Positions 32,286-42,234 are shown, numbered from the stretch's first letter. The stretch: DNA of 44,399 nucleotides from Brevibacterium sp. (GCF_031179145.1 NZ_JAPSIB010000005.1:1-44399); one strand, 5' to 3'. A program made the numbers and translations. Notes: a model not told the origin generated them from the sequence alone.

Positions 32286-32312
32286 TGTCGATTGGGCGGT
32301 CGCTGTGTCGTC
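32286..32312 (+). promoter_or_regulatory. Candidate ECF42-type promoter of the DGPF gene
   Basis: TGTCGA (32286-32291), a 17-nt spacer and CGTC (32309-32312), 72 nt before the DGPF start. As I recall, ECF42 sigma factors recognise a TGTCGA -35 and a CG(A/T)C-type -10 upstream of their linked DGPF genes, so this would be a self-contained circuit. Confidence 0.55.
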
Positions 32313-32383
32313 ATAGGGGCGCAGGAGGCAGATCCGCCTCCTTGCTAAGCTCAACGCCACAACGAGAAAGTGCAGGAACGATC

Positions 32384-32803
32384 ATGCGATACACACTGCT
32401 GATGCACTACCCGGAACCCAAGGAAGGCGAGTTGGAGCTCCCTCCCGAGGCGATGCAGGAGGCTCAGGCGCAGATGTCGGCCTACGTCACCGCGCTGCAC
32501 CAGGCCGGAGTCCTCCTGTCTGCCGAGGTGCTCTCACCCTCTCCGCTGACGACCACCCTGACGATGGTCGACGGCTCCGTTCAGGTCAAGGACGGCCCGT
32601 TCGCGGACACGAAGGAGCAGTTGGGCGGCACATTCGTCATCGATGTCGACGACCTCGACGCTGCGATCGAATGGGCTCGCCAAGCACCTCCGCTGCAATG
32701 GGGCGCCATCGAGATCCGACCCGGTGCGACTCATGTCGTCGACGGGAACTGGACGATGGGAGAGCAGAGCCCCGACAGGTGCCCATCCGCCCCCGCTGAA
32801 TAG
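32384..32803 (+). CDS. YCII-related DGPF-domain protein linked to ECF42
   Basis: A 139-aa ferredoxin-like-fold protein of the YCII/DGPF family: MRYTLLMHYPEP at the start and the diagnostic KDGPFADTKEQLGGTFVIDVDDLDAA. ATG 32384 has AGGA at 6 nt; the frame to 32342 adds an unsupported stretch. Proteins of this type are the standard target and neighbour of ECF42 sigma factors; the molecular role is not established. The sigma gene follows after 66 bp. Confidence 0.9.
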   Translation: MRYTLLMHYPEPKEGELELPPEAMQEAQAQMSAYVTALHQAGVLLSAEVLSPSPLTTTLTMVDGSVQVKDGPFADTKEQLGGTFVIDVDDLDAAIEWARQAPPLQWGAIEIRPGATHVVDGNWTMGEQSPDRCPSAPAE

Positions 32804-32869
32804 CGGACCCGGCACACGGATCACGCCGATGACGATGCACGAGGAGCCGAGGTCGGAACCGGAGGTGGG

Positions 32870-34099
32870 ATGACAGATCCCGTGCACGAGGTGCTCGCGG
32901 TCGCGGCCAGGGAGTCGCGGCCGCGCATCATCGCGCTCCTGGCCTCGGCCGACGGGGATGTCGAGCTCGCCGAGGATGCGGTGGCGACGGCCTTCGAACG
33001 GGCGCTGATCCGGTGGCCGGAGGCCGGGATTCCCGGCAACCCGGGAGGCTGGCTGCTCACCGTCGCGCGCAACCACCAGCGTGACGTGTGGAAGTCACCC
33101 GCCCACCGCCGGCGAACCGAATTCGACGAGGCCTGGATGAACGCCGACTCAGCCGAGGCGAGGGCTGACGAAATCGGGGCCGAGGAGATCGAGGACCGCC
33201 GCCTGTCCCTGCTCTTCGTCTGCGCCCACCCGGCGATCGACCCCGCGGTGCGGACTCCGCTGATGCTGCAGGTCGTCCTCGGATTCGAAGCCGCCGACAT
33301 CGCCCGCGCCTTCGCCGTCACACCGGCGACGATGGCTCAGCGGCTCGTGCGCGCCAAACGTCGGATCCGGGATGCCCGGATCCCTTTCGTCGTGCCCTCC
33401 CTGAGTGACCTTCCCGACCGCCTCGGCGCTGTCCTCGAAGCCGTCTACGGGTGTCTCGCGATCGCGTGGGCGGAGAGCCCGGACATCGACCTGGCCGAGT
33501 CGATGGGGCATGAAGCCCTGTTCCTCGCCCGCACCCTCACCCAGCTCCTCGAGACCGAGCCGGAGGTCCACGGCCTCGCCGCGCTCGTGGCGTTCTCGCT
33601 CTCCCGCGCACCGGCGCGGAGAGGAGACTATCTGCCGGTCGAGGACCAGGACCCGTCCACCTGGAATCGGGAACTCATCGCCGAGGCCGAGGCCCACCTG
33701 CGCCGTGCCCTGGCCATCGAGCGCCCCGGTCGTTTCACCCTGGAAGCGGCGATGCAGGCGGTGCACGCGGATCGTGCCCGCACCGGCCGGACGGATTGGC
33801 CCGCGCTCCTGGTCCTGGTCAACGCACTCCTGGTGCTGGCGCCCTCGCTCGGGGCGCAGGTCGCACGGGCCGCGATCACCCTGCGCACGCATGGACCCGA
33901 AGAGGCGTCGGCCCTCCTCGGTGAGCTGTCGGAGGATCCCGCGTGTGCTCTTTTCCAGCCCTATTGGGCCACCCTCGCCGAGGTGGCGCGCCGGTCCGGT
34001 CGGAGGGCGGAGGCAGCGGAAGCCTATCGGAAGGCGATCGCACTGACCTCGGACGAGCGCAGCGCGGCGTGGCTGAGGCGACGGGAGGCGAGCCTCTGA
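32870..34099 (+). CDS. ECF42-group sigma factor with C-terminal TPR-like domain
   Basis: A 409-aa ECF sigma factor. The sigma2 region is residues ~10-75 (LAEDAVATAFERALIRWPEAGIPGNPGGWLLTVARNHQRD) and sigma4 is ~110-165 (LMLQVVLGFEAADIARAFAVTPATMAQRLVRAKRRIRDA). The remaining ~220 residues are an alpha-helical DUF6596/TPR-like extension (DYLPVEDQDPSTWNRELIAEAEAHLRRAL... AEAAEAYRKAIALT), the hallmark of ECF42, which works without an anti-sigma factor and is controlled by this extension. ATG 32870 has GGAGG at 4 nt. It follows the DGPF gene. Confidence 0.92.
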   Translation: MTDPVHEVLAVAARESRPRIIALLASADGDVELAEDAVATAFERALIRWPEAGIPGNPGGWLLTVARNHQRDVWKSPAHRRRTEFDEAWMNADSAEARADEIGAEEIEDRRLSLLFVCAHPAIDPAVRTPLMLQVVLGFEAADIARAFAVTPATMAQRLVRAKRRIRDARIPFVVPSLSDLPDRLGAVLEAVYGCLAIAWAESPDIDLAESMGHEALFLARTLTQLLETEPEVHGLAALVAFSLSRAPARRGDYLPVEDQDPSTWNRELIAEAEAHLRRALAIERPGRFTLEAAMQAVHADRARTGRTDWPALLVLVNALLVLAPSLGAQVARAAITLRTHGPEEASALLGELSEDPACALFQPYWATLAEVARRSGRRAEAAEAYRKAIALTSDERSAAWLRRREASL

Positions 34100-34136
34100 G
34101 CGGCAATCCCCGGGTCGGCGTGCTCCGCCCCGAGGA

Positions 34137-34197
34137 TTTCCAGGGAGGAAATGGTCGATTTCGCCGGTCGATTTCGACCTTTTGCTACCGGGAAATC
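34137..34197. terminator. Bidirectional terminator / dispersed palindromic element, copy 2
   Basis: An approximately 61-nt palindrome (tttccagggaggaaatggtc...) very similar to 12894-12954, in the gap between the convergent sigma factor and methyltransferase genes. Confidence 0.75.
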
Positions 34198-34208
34198 TTC
34201 CTCCCGCG

Positions 34209-34241
34209 GAATCGTCATCCCGGGGGAATCGTCATCCCGGG
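34209..34241. repeat. 17-bp tandem duplication at the methyltransferase stop codon
   Basis: gaatcgtcatcccggg at 34209-34224 and 34226-34241. The second copy contains the stop codon (34232-34234). Confidence 0.9.
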
Positions 34242-35470
34242 AAATCGCTGACCGTGAGTTCCTCGAACGACAGCTCCGGTGCGTGTCTGGCGCCAGCGCG
34301 GCGAATCCTCTCGGCGGTCAGGTCGCTGATGGTGCGGAAACGTCGCTGACCTCGGGATTCACCTGCGTTCAGGTCGTCAACCGCATCCATCTCGCCCACC
34401 AGGACTCGTGTCCGCAACGGCTCCGGAGTCTGCACGAGAATGAATGTCCGGCTGCCCTCGTCGCGCTCATTCGCCGCCATCACCGCCTGCGCAGTGGTGC
34501 CGGAGCCCGCGAAGAAGTCGAGGACGATCGCATCCGGGTCGAAGAATGTCTGCGATGCCACCAGTGTCTTCACCAGCTCGACCGGTTTGGGATAGCTGAA
34601 GATCCCGGCCAGCCCCAGCTCGTCGAGGTCGTTCTGCCCGCCCAGGGCCTTGATGATCGAGTAGAGCTTCGAGCTCGCCTTCTCCGCCGGAGTCACCCGC
34701 ACCACGGCGTGCTTCCCGTCCTCACCCCAGGGCCGCAGGATGTACTCCCCCGAGTCCAGCTTCGCGTCCACCTCGGCGAGCTTCTTGGGGCCTTTGACCT
34801 TGAGGATGTCCTCGTACATGAGGCGTCGCTCCTGCCCACGGGCGTAGCGGCCGAACCCGGCGCGCAGCACATCCGTCTCGACGAGCATCCGCCTGCCGTC
34901 GATGACCTCGAGCTTCGCGGGAGCCTTCTTCTCGGTGAGGAACGGGCCCACCTGTTCGGCGTCCTTGCCCCAGACGTGGATGTAGTCGTGGCCGCGGACG
35001 AACGAGGGCGAGTTCCCGCCGCCCTTCGCGCGCTGATGGATGAGGGTGCCGAGCGAGTTCTCCTCGCCGAAGATCTCGTGCCCGAGCAGCTGCGCCCACG
35101 CGCTCTCACCGTCGTCGAGGTGGAGGAAGAGCACACCGTCATCGCTCATGAGTTCGCGCGCGAGGAGGAGCCGCGGAGTCATGAAGCTCAGCCAGCTCGC
35201 GTGATCGTGACCGTGGTCCTTGTACGCCAGCGCACTGCCCGTGTTGTACGGCGGATCGATGTAGACGACTTTGACCCGACCGCGGTGCGTGGCCAGGAGC
35301 GCGGTGAGCGCGGGCAGATTGTCACCGACGATGAGGAGGTTCTCGTCGGTGCCCGGGGCACAGCGCTCACCTCGGCGAAGGAGGTGGGTAGTGGACGACG
35401 TGGCCGAGATCGACTCCTGCCCGAGGGCGAATGCGGCGGCTTTGCCGGGCCAATCCAGGGTGGTCGTCAT
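34232..35470 (-). CDS. Orphan adenine-specific DNA methyltransferase (type III Mod-like, beta class)
   Basis: A 412-aa N6-adenine/N4 methyltransferase. Motif IV VVYIDPPYNTGS (residues ~70-80) precedes the SAM motif I VLDFFAGSGTTAQAV near residue 320, the beta-class order found in type III Mod subunits. A target-recognition region lies between them. It is shorter than typical Mod (~600 aa). No restriction subunit or other system gene is adjacent: the neighbours are an ECF sigma factor and LhgO. It may be a solitary epigenetic methylase. ATG 35470 has GAGGAG at 4 nt. The gene is divergent from lhgO with only 37 bp between starts. Confidence 0.88.
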   Translation of the reverse strand: MTTTLDWPGKAAAFALGQESISATSSTTHLLRRGERCAPGTDENLLIVGDNLPALTALLATHRGRVKVVYIDPPYNTGSALAYKDHGHDHASWLSFMTPRLLLARELMSDDGVLFLHLDDGESAWAQLLGHEIFGEENSLGTLIHQRAKGGGNSPSFVRGHDYIHVWGKDAEQVGPFLTEKKAPAKLEVIDGRRMLVETDVLRAGFGRYARGQERRLMYEDILKVKGPKKLAEVDAKLDSGEYILRPWGEDGKHAVVRVTPAEKASSKLYSIIKALGGQNDLDELGLAGIFSYPKPVELVKTLVASQTFFDPDAIVLDFFAGSGTTAQAVMAANERDEGSRTFILVQTPEPLRTRVLVGEMDAVDDLNAGESRGQRRFRTISDLTAERIRRAGARHAPELSFEELTVSDFPG

Positions 35471-35507
35471 CCTTCTCCTCGCCGCCGATCGGTGCCAAGA
35501 TTGCTGT

Positions 35508-37223
35508 ATGAGTATCGCACGAGTGGCAGTGGTGGGCGCGGGGCTCGTGGGCCTGGCCCTCGCCCGCGAGATCGCCGACAGGCTCCCCGAGGCGCAGGTC
35601 ACCGTCTTCGACAAAGAGGACCGGATCGCGGCCCATCAGAGTGGACACACCTCGGGCATCGTCGACTCGGGCCTCGAGGAGGTGCCCGGCTCCCTCGGCG
35701 CCGCCGTCTCCCGCCGAGGTGTGGAGAAGTTGGTCCCCTACGTCAGCGAACGCGGCATCCCCTACCGCGAGTGCGGGCAGCTGTTCGTCGCCCAGGACGC
35801 CGACGACGCCGACCGCCTGGAGGAGATGCTCGCCCGCGCCGCGGCGAACGGGATCCCCGGAGTGCGGCTGCTCGACCGCGGCCAGATGCGCGAGATCGAA
35901 CCCCATGCCCGGGGCGTGCTCGCCCTGTACTCACCGCACACCGCGGTCATCGACTATCCCGCCCTCGCCGAGGCGCTCGCCTCCGACGTCCGAGCCGCGG
36001 GCGGTGAGTTCCGCCTGAGCACCGAGGTCACTGGCATCGACGTCATGGCCGACGAGGTGCGGCTGCGGGCGCGATCCGTGAGCTCCGGGGCCGGTGAGGC
36101 GACGTCCGATGAGGCCGGGAGCGAGGACACGAAGGGCGGAGCGGAGGATGTCCGGGTCGACCCGGAGGATGAGAGGTCCGACGCCGATGACATTCACGTC
36201 GAGCCGGGGGACGTGCGGGCGGATCGCGGCGTTGACGAGCATCTTGACGAGCAGGTTCGGGAGGTGCCGCACACCTACCGCGGACGCGACGCGGACCCGG
36301 TGATCGGGCTCGGCGACGAGCTGCGCAGCCGGTTCGGCGAAAAGGACTGGTTCAAGCAGGTGGAGGATACGCTCGACCGCTGGGGTGAGAAGATCTCCGG
36401 CGCGGGTCACGGCACCGGAACCAGTGAGGATTCGGACACCCGCCGGGACTCAGACGCCGGGCGCGTCGGCCGGGACTCAGGCGCAGAGTTCGGGCGGACT
36501 CACGATGCCGGACACGGCACCGACGACGTGCGACCCGCACCGCAGGCCGCTCAGCCGCGCAGCCGGTCGTCCCGGATCCCGGATGAGGATGCCGGGTCTT
36601 TCGACCTCGTTCTCGTTTGCGCCGGCCTTCACGCGGACCGGCTGGCCGAAGCTGCCGGGCTCGACCCCGAACCCCGGATCGTGCCGTTCACCAGCGACTG
36701 GTTCGTCGCGTCCGAACCCGACGCCGATGCGGTCCACGGAATCATCAGCTCCGTCCCGGACCCGAAGGCACCGCTGACGAGGACCACCCTCGCCAGAACG
36801 GTCAGCGGAACCCTGCTGCTGGGGCCGAACACCTACCCGTCACTCGGCCGTGAGGCGTACGAACGGCGAGATGTGAACTTCGGCGACCTCAGCTCGACTC
36901 TCGGGTTCAAAGGGTTCTGGAAGTTCGCCTCGCAGAATGCGAAGACCGCGGTGCGCGGAGCGAAGTCCGTGGTCAGCACCTCGGCGTTCGTCGAGGGCGT
37001 GCAACGATTCGTGCCGGAGATCAAGGCCGGTGCGGTGAAGCCGGGGCCGCGCGGAGTCCACGCCCAGACCATCGACTCGGCAGGCGAACTGCGCGACGAG
37101 CTCATCGTCACCACGCGCGGGAGGCTGACCGAGGTGAGGAACGTCCCGGGGTGGGGAGCCACCTCGGCGCTGGCTGTCGCCGAGCACGTCGCCGATCAGG
37201 CTCTGCGCGCCTACACCCGCTGA
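35508..37223 (+). CDS. lhgO: L-2-hydroxyglutarate oxidase-like FAD protein with acidic insertion
   Basis: A 571-aa DAO-fold flavoprotein against ~400 aa for LhgO. Flanks match the family: RVAVVGAGLVGLALAREIADR (FAD site), HQSGHTSGIVDSGL, GIPYRECGQLFVA, then VLVCAGLHADRLAEAAGL, IVPFTSDWF, and the C-terminal VPEIKAGAVKPGPRGVHAQ. Residues ~191-364 are an insertion, mostly Asp/Glu/Gly/Arg low-complexity sequence with one likely amphipathic helix (RFGEKDWFKQVEDTLDRWGEKI, 275-296). It lies on an edge between two strands, so the core should still fold. ATG 35508 is chosen because the family N-terminus begins there. The last codons and stop are part of a 29-bp tandem repeat. Confidence 0.87.
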   Translation: MSIARVAVVGAGLVGLALAREIADRLPEAQVTVFDKEDRIAAHQSGHTSGIVDSGLEEVPGSLGAAVSRRGVEKLVPYVSERGIPYRECGQLFVAQDADDADRLEEMLARAAANGIPGVRLLDRGQMREIEPHARGVLALYSPHTAVIDYPALAEALASDVRAAGGEFRLSTEVTGIDVMADEVRLRARSVSSGAGEATSDEAGSEDTKGGAEDVRVDPEDERSDADDIHVEPGDVRADRGVDEHLDEQVREVPHTYRGRDADPVIGLGDELRSRFGEKDWFKQVEDTLDRWGEKISGAGHGTGTSEDSDTRRDSDAGRVGRDSGAEFGRTHDAGHGTDDVRPAPQAAQPRSRSSRIPDEDAGSFDLVLVCAGLHADRLAEAAGLDPEPRIVPFTSDWFVASEPDADAVHGIISSVPDPKAPLTRTTLARTVSGTLLLGPNTYPSLGREAYERRDVNFGDLSSTLGFKGFWKFASQNAKTAVRGAKSVVSTSAFVEGVQRFVPEIKAGAVKPGPRGVHAQTIDSAGELRDELIVTTRGRLTEVRNVPGWGATSALAVAEHVADQALRAYTR

Positions 37224-37290
37224 TCCCCTCACTGCGCGCCTACACCCGCTGACCACCTCACTGCGGGCCTCCGCCCGCTGATCACCTCAC
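37204..37290. repeat. Three 29-bp tandem repeats spanning the lhgO stop codon
   Basis: Units begin tgcgcgcctacacccgctga at 37204, 37233 and 37262. The first contains the genuine TGA (37221-37223); each later unit repeats it. Confidence 0.95.
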
Positions 37291-37318
37291 TGATCGTGGC
37301 GCGAGGAACCCGTAGGCC

Positions 37319-38770
37319 TCACTGCGCGTGGCGTTCGAGGAACTCGTAGACCTCGGTGTCGTCGACGCCGGGCAGGGCCCCGGGCGGCACCGCGGCGAGC
37401 AGGGAGGCATGCATCCGCGCGGCCGGCATCGCCTGGCTCGCCCACTTCTCCGCCAGCTCCTCCGGGGCCTGCCGGCAGCATCCCGGATCCGGGCAGCCCG
37501 ACCGGGAGCGGATCGGCGACTCGCGACCCTCGAACCACTTGACGTGGGCAAACGGCACGCCCACGCTGATCGCGAAGTCACCGCCGGGCAGCACCCGGGC
37601 CGTGCACCAGTAGGAGCCCGCCGGTGTGTCCGTGTACTGGTAGTAGGGGCTGAATCGGTCGGCGACGCCGAACACCGTCCGGGAGGTGAACTTCTTGCAC
37701 GCGAACTGCCCCTCGACCGCACCGAGGGGGTCGGTGGGGAAGGGCAGCCCGTCGTTCGAGTACGCCTTGTGGATCGTGCCGGAGGTGTGGACCTTCATGA
37801 AGTGAACGGGCAGACCCAGGTGCTCCGTGGCGAGGTTCGTGAATCGATGGGCGGCCATCTCGTAGCCCACGCCGAACATGTCACGCAGGTGCTCGACGGA
37901 CAGCTCCCGCTTCCGTTTCGCCTCGGTGAGCATCGGCACCGCAGCGCTCTCGGGCAGCAGCACCGCGGCTGCCAGGTAGTTGGCCTCGACCCGCTGCTGG
38001 AGGAACTCGCGGAAGTCCTTCGGGGAGTCCTGTCCGAGCACGTGCTGGGCCAGGGCGGTGAGCATGTGTGAGCGCGGGTCGAAGGCGGCGTCCTCGTTGG
38101 ACAGGTAGAGGCGCTTGTTCACGGTGTCCGAGATCGACCGGGTCGACTTCGGCAGGTCTGAGACGTAGTGGAGGCTGAAACCGAGCTTCTCGGCGATCAT
38201 CGCGGTCTGGCGCTGGGAGACGGTCCCGGCTCGGTAGCCGACGAGGTCGAGCAGCTCGGCCGCCTTCGCCTCGAGCTCCGGGAAGTAGTTGTTGCGCGCC
38301 CGCATCTTCTCCCGCAGCTCTCGATTGGCCCGCCTGGCCTCCTCCGGGGTCGCAGCTCTGCGGGCGAGCACCTCGGCGAGCTGGCGCTGCAGACCGACGA
38401 TCGCCTCGAGGGCGTCGTGGGGCAGGGATTTGGTGCGCACCTGCGGCAGCCCCAGGGATGAGTACATGGGGGAGGCCTGGTAGCGCTCGGCCTCCAGCTC
38501 CAGGGCCTGCCGACCGTCGACCGGGGTGGGGTCGAGGAGGTCGGCGATGTCGACGTCGAGGGCAGTCGCGAGGGCCGTCAGGAGAGTGACAGAAGTTTCT
38601 CGCTTGCCGTTCTCGATCGTCGAGATCTGGGACGCCGCGCGGTCGACCTTCTCGCCCAGGTCGCTCAGGGTCATTCCACGCTGTTTGCGAAAGAACCGGA
38701 TTCTTCTGCCGATGCTCAGGCTGTCCGGCTGGACCTCCTCGGCGAGGGATTCGGCGATCTGCTGAGTCAT
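37319..38770 (-). CDS. ramB: RamB-like XRE/short-chain fatty acid regulator
   Basis: A 483-aa regulator of acetate and glyoxylate metabolism. XRE helix-turn-helix at residues ~20-75 (IGRRIRFFRKQRGMTLSDLGEKVDRAASQISTIENGKRETSV). A central IrrE/ImmA-like domain and C-terminal DUF2083 domain follow, with the Cys-rich SGCPDPGCCRQAPEELAEKW found in RamB. ATG 38770 is the family start. It is divergent from isocitrate lyase, as in Corynebacterium where RamB represses aceA/aceB and itself. Confidence 0.92.
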   Translation of the reverse strand: MTQQIAESLAEEVQPDSLSIGRRIRFFRKQRGMTLSDLGEKVDRAASQISTIENGKRETSVTLLTALATALDVDIADLLDPTPVDGRQALELEAERYQASPMYSSLGLPQVRTKSLPHDALEAIVGLQRQLAEVLARRAATPEEARRANRELREKMRARNNYFPELEAKAAELLDLVGYRAGTVSQRQTAMIAEKLGFSLHYVSDLPKSTRSISDTVNKRLYLSNEDAAFDPRSHMLTALAQHVLGQDSPKDFREFLQQRVEANYLAAAVLLPESAAVPMLTEAKRKRELSVEHLRDMFGVGYEMAAHRFTNLATEHLGLPVHFMKVHTSGTIHKAYSNDGLPFPTDPLGAVEGQFACKKFTSRTVFGVADRFSPYYQYTDTPAGSYWCTARVLPGGDFAISVGVPFAHVKWFEGRESPIRSRSGCPDPGCCRQAPEELAEKWASQAMPAARMHASLLAAVPPGALPGVDDTEVYEFLERHAQ

Positions 38771-38803
38771 GGCGGGTTCCTTCGCAGGTGGATGGTCGAA
38801 CGG

Positions 38804-38841
38804 TGATGGTGTTCATCAGTATGACAGAACCCCGAAATTTC
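38804..38841. promoter_or_regulatory. Candidate control sites between ramB and aceA
   Basis: Two short dyads in the 182-bp divergent gap: TGATG-gtgtt-CATCA at 38804-38818 and GAAATTTC at 38834-38841. The second lies in an AT-rich stretch. Either could bind RamB; a match to the known corynebacterial RamB motif is not clear. Confidence 0.35.
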
Positions 38842-38952
38842 TGAAATGAGAAGAATGCCTGTTTTTCATGCGGCTTTTCTCTGTCGACCCCTTCTCGGCG
38901 GCGACAGAATGAACTCACAGACACCAACCCCGATGAGGCAGGAGCAAGGAAG

Positions 38953-40245
<1,293 letters not shown>

Positions 40246-40260
40246 GCCGGACGACCGGCA

Positions 40261-40287
40261 CCGCCCCCGCCGCCGAGGTGGGGGCGG
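40261..40287 (+). terminator. GC hairpin between aceA and the first malate synthase gene
   Basis: CCGCCCCC / GGGGGCGG with an 11-nt loop, 16 bp after the aceA stop. It has no U-run; perhaps a partial terminator that sets the aceA to aceB ratio. Confidence 0.5.
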
Positions 40288-40369
40288 GGTCCGCCGGATA
40301 CCACCGGCACCCCGCACGACCGATTCGCACGTCCCATTGATGATTCGCCCCCGGGTGAGGAGAAGCCCC

Positions 40370-41980
40370 ATGTCACACATCACCGTCAACGCACCGATCG
40401 AACGCGGCTTCGACACCGTCCTGACCGCACCGGCCCTCGACTTCGTCGCGGAGCTGCACGACCGCTTCGCCGATCGTCTGGCGTCTCTGCTGGAGAAGCG
40501 CCGGACTCGCTCCGCAGCCATGGACGGCGGCACGCTTCCGCGGTTCAACCCCGACACCGCCCGCATCCGCGCCGACCTGTCCTGGATGGTCGCCGGCTCG
40601 GCAGGCGCCCCGGGTCTCGAGGACCGCCGGGTCGAGCTCGTCGGTCCGGTCACCGAACCCGAGGTCGTCGCCGCCCTCAATTCGTCGGCGAAGGTCTGGG
40701 TCGCGGACTTCGAGGACTCGACGAGTCCGACCTGGACGAACATCGTCGGCGGTCAGGTCTCCCTGTTCAACGCGGTGCGCGATCGGCTGCCCGGAGTGGA
40801 CAACTCGCACCGACCCACCATCGGGATGCGGCCACGCGGATGGCATCTGCCGGAGAAGCATCTGAGCGTTGTCGATGACGAGGGACGGCAGACACCGGCG
40901 TCGGGTGCGCTCGTGGACTTCGGCCTCTACTTCTTCCACAACGCGCAGGCCCTCATCGACACCGGCTCGGGACCGTACTTCTACCTGCCGAAGCTCGAGT
41001 CGGCTCTCGAGGCCCGCCTGTGGAACATGATCTTCGAGTTCGCCCAGGAGCGTCTCGGCATCGACCGCGGCACCATCCGGGCGACCGTGCACATCGAGAC
41101 GATCACCGCGACCTTCCAGATGGAGGACATCCTCTGGGAGCTGCGCGAGCACTGCGCCGGGCTCCAATCGGCGGGGTGGGACTATCTGTTCTCCGTCGTC
41201 AAGAGCTTCCGGAATCTGCCGCAGTTCGTGCTGCCGGACCGTGAGCGCCTGACGAACGCCCTGCCCCTCATGCGGGCGTTCACCGATCGACTGGTCTGGA
41301 CGTGCCATCGCCGCGGGGCCTATGCGATCGGCACCATGAGCAACCTCATGACCGATCATCCCGATGAGGAGTACGTCGCCGCCGAGTTCGACCGGCTGCG
41401 CGAAGACAAGGCGAGGGAGGCCTGGCAGGGCTTCGACGGCACCTGGGTCGCCGATCCCGGTCTCGTTCCCGCGGCGCTCGCGGTCTACGACGCGGCTCTC
41501 GGGCAGCGTCCGCACCAGCTCGAGAACCTGCGCCCCGACGTCACCGTCTGCGCCGAGCACCTGCTCGACCTCACGGGCCTCGAGCCGATCGTCACCGAGG
41601 AAGGCGTGCGGGTCAACATCCGCGTCGCCATCGGCTACATCCGCGAATGGCTGGGCGGGCGCGGCAATGTGGCGCTGGAGAACCTGCTCGAGGATGTCTC
41701 GACGGCAGAGATCTGCCGCTCGCAGATCTGGCAGTGGATCCGCCACGAGGTGACCCTCGACAACGGACACCGGCTCACCCGCGGGCTCGTCGAGGCGTAC
41801 ATGGCCGAAGAACTCGCCCGGTTCGAGCGGAAACCTGACGATCACCTCGCCGAGGCGGTGGCGGTCTTCCGCCGCAGCGCTCTCGGCGACGACTTCCCCG
41901 AGTTCCTCACGATGCCGGCCTACAGCGAGTTCCTCATCGGTGAGAGTGCCCCGGCGAAGGAACCGATCGTCGCAGCCTGA
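40370..41980 (+). CDS. aceB: Malate synthase A, copy 1
   Basis: A 536-aa malate synthase of isoform A: condenses glyoxylate and acetyl-CoA. Signatures: VADFEDSTSPTW, GMRPRGWHLPEKHL, KLESALEARLWN, RATVHIETITATFQMEDILWELREHCAGL, and ARFERKPDDHLAEAV near the end. ATG 40370 has GAGGAG at 7 nt. Downstream, a second closely related gene follows after 254 bp. A short imperfect repeat (cctcggcgggg) lies just after the stop. Confidence 0.96.
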   Translation: MSHITVNAPIERGFDTVLTAPALDFVAELHDRFADRLASLLEKRRTRSAAMDGGTLPRFNPDTARIRADLSWMVAGSAGAPGLEDRRVELVGPVTEPEVVAALNSSAKVWVADFEDSTSPTWTNIVGGQVSLFNAVRDRLPGVDNSHRPTIGMRPRGWHLPEKHLSVVDDEGRQTPASGALVDFGLYFFHNAQALIDTGSGPYFYLPKLESALEARLWNMIFEFAQERLGIDRGTIRATVHIETITATFQMEDILWELREHCAGLQSAGWDYLFSVVKSFRNLPQFVLPDRERLTNALPLMRAFTDRLVWTCHRRGAYAIGTMSNLMTDHPDEEYVAAEFDRLREDKAREAWQGFDGTWVADPGLVPAALAVYDAALGQRPHQLENLRPDVTVCAEHLLDLTGLEPIVTEEGVRVNIRVAIGYIREWLGGRGNVALENLLEDVSTAEICRSQIWQWIRHEVTLDNGHRLTRGLVEAYMAEELARFERKPDDHLAEAVAVFRRSALGDDFPEFLTMPAYSEFLIGESAPAKEPIVAA

Positions 41981-42049
41981 CCGCCCGTCACCTCGGCGGG
42001 GATCGGTCCGCCGCCTCGGCGGGGTTCGCTTCGCCACCCAAGAACCCGG

Positions 42050-42094
42050 CGCGGGTCGACAATGTTTTCACGGGGTTTGCATTGTCGACTCGCG
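42050..42094. terminator. Hairpin between the two malate synthase genes
   Basis: 15-nt arms, cgcgggtcgacaatg and cattgtcgactcgcg (one G-U pair), around a 15-nt loop. It is either the terminator of copy 1 or a regulatory site for copy 2; it lies 141 bp before the second start. Confidence 0.7.
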
Positions 42095-42234
42095 TCGACG
42101 CATTCACATCCATTTCCCTCCCAAACCCCTTAAGATCGGACTCAAACCCCGACGCATCCGGCTCCGGTCGATCTCCACGAACTCGTGATCGCTGCACAGG
42201 CCTCGTGATCGACCGCAGGGTGAGGAGAAACGCC

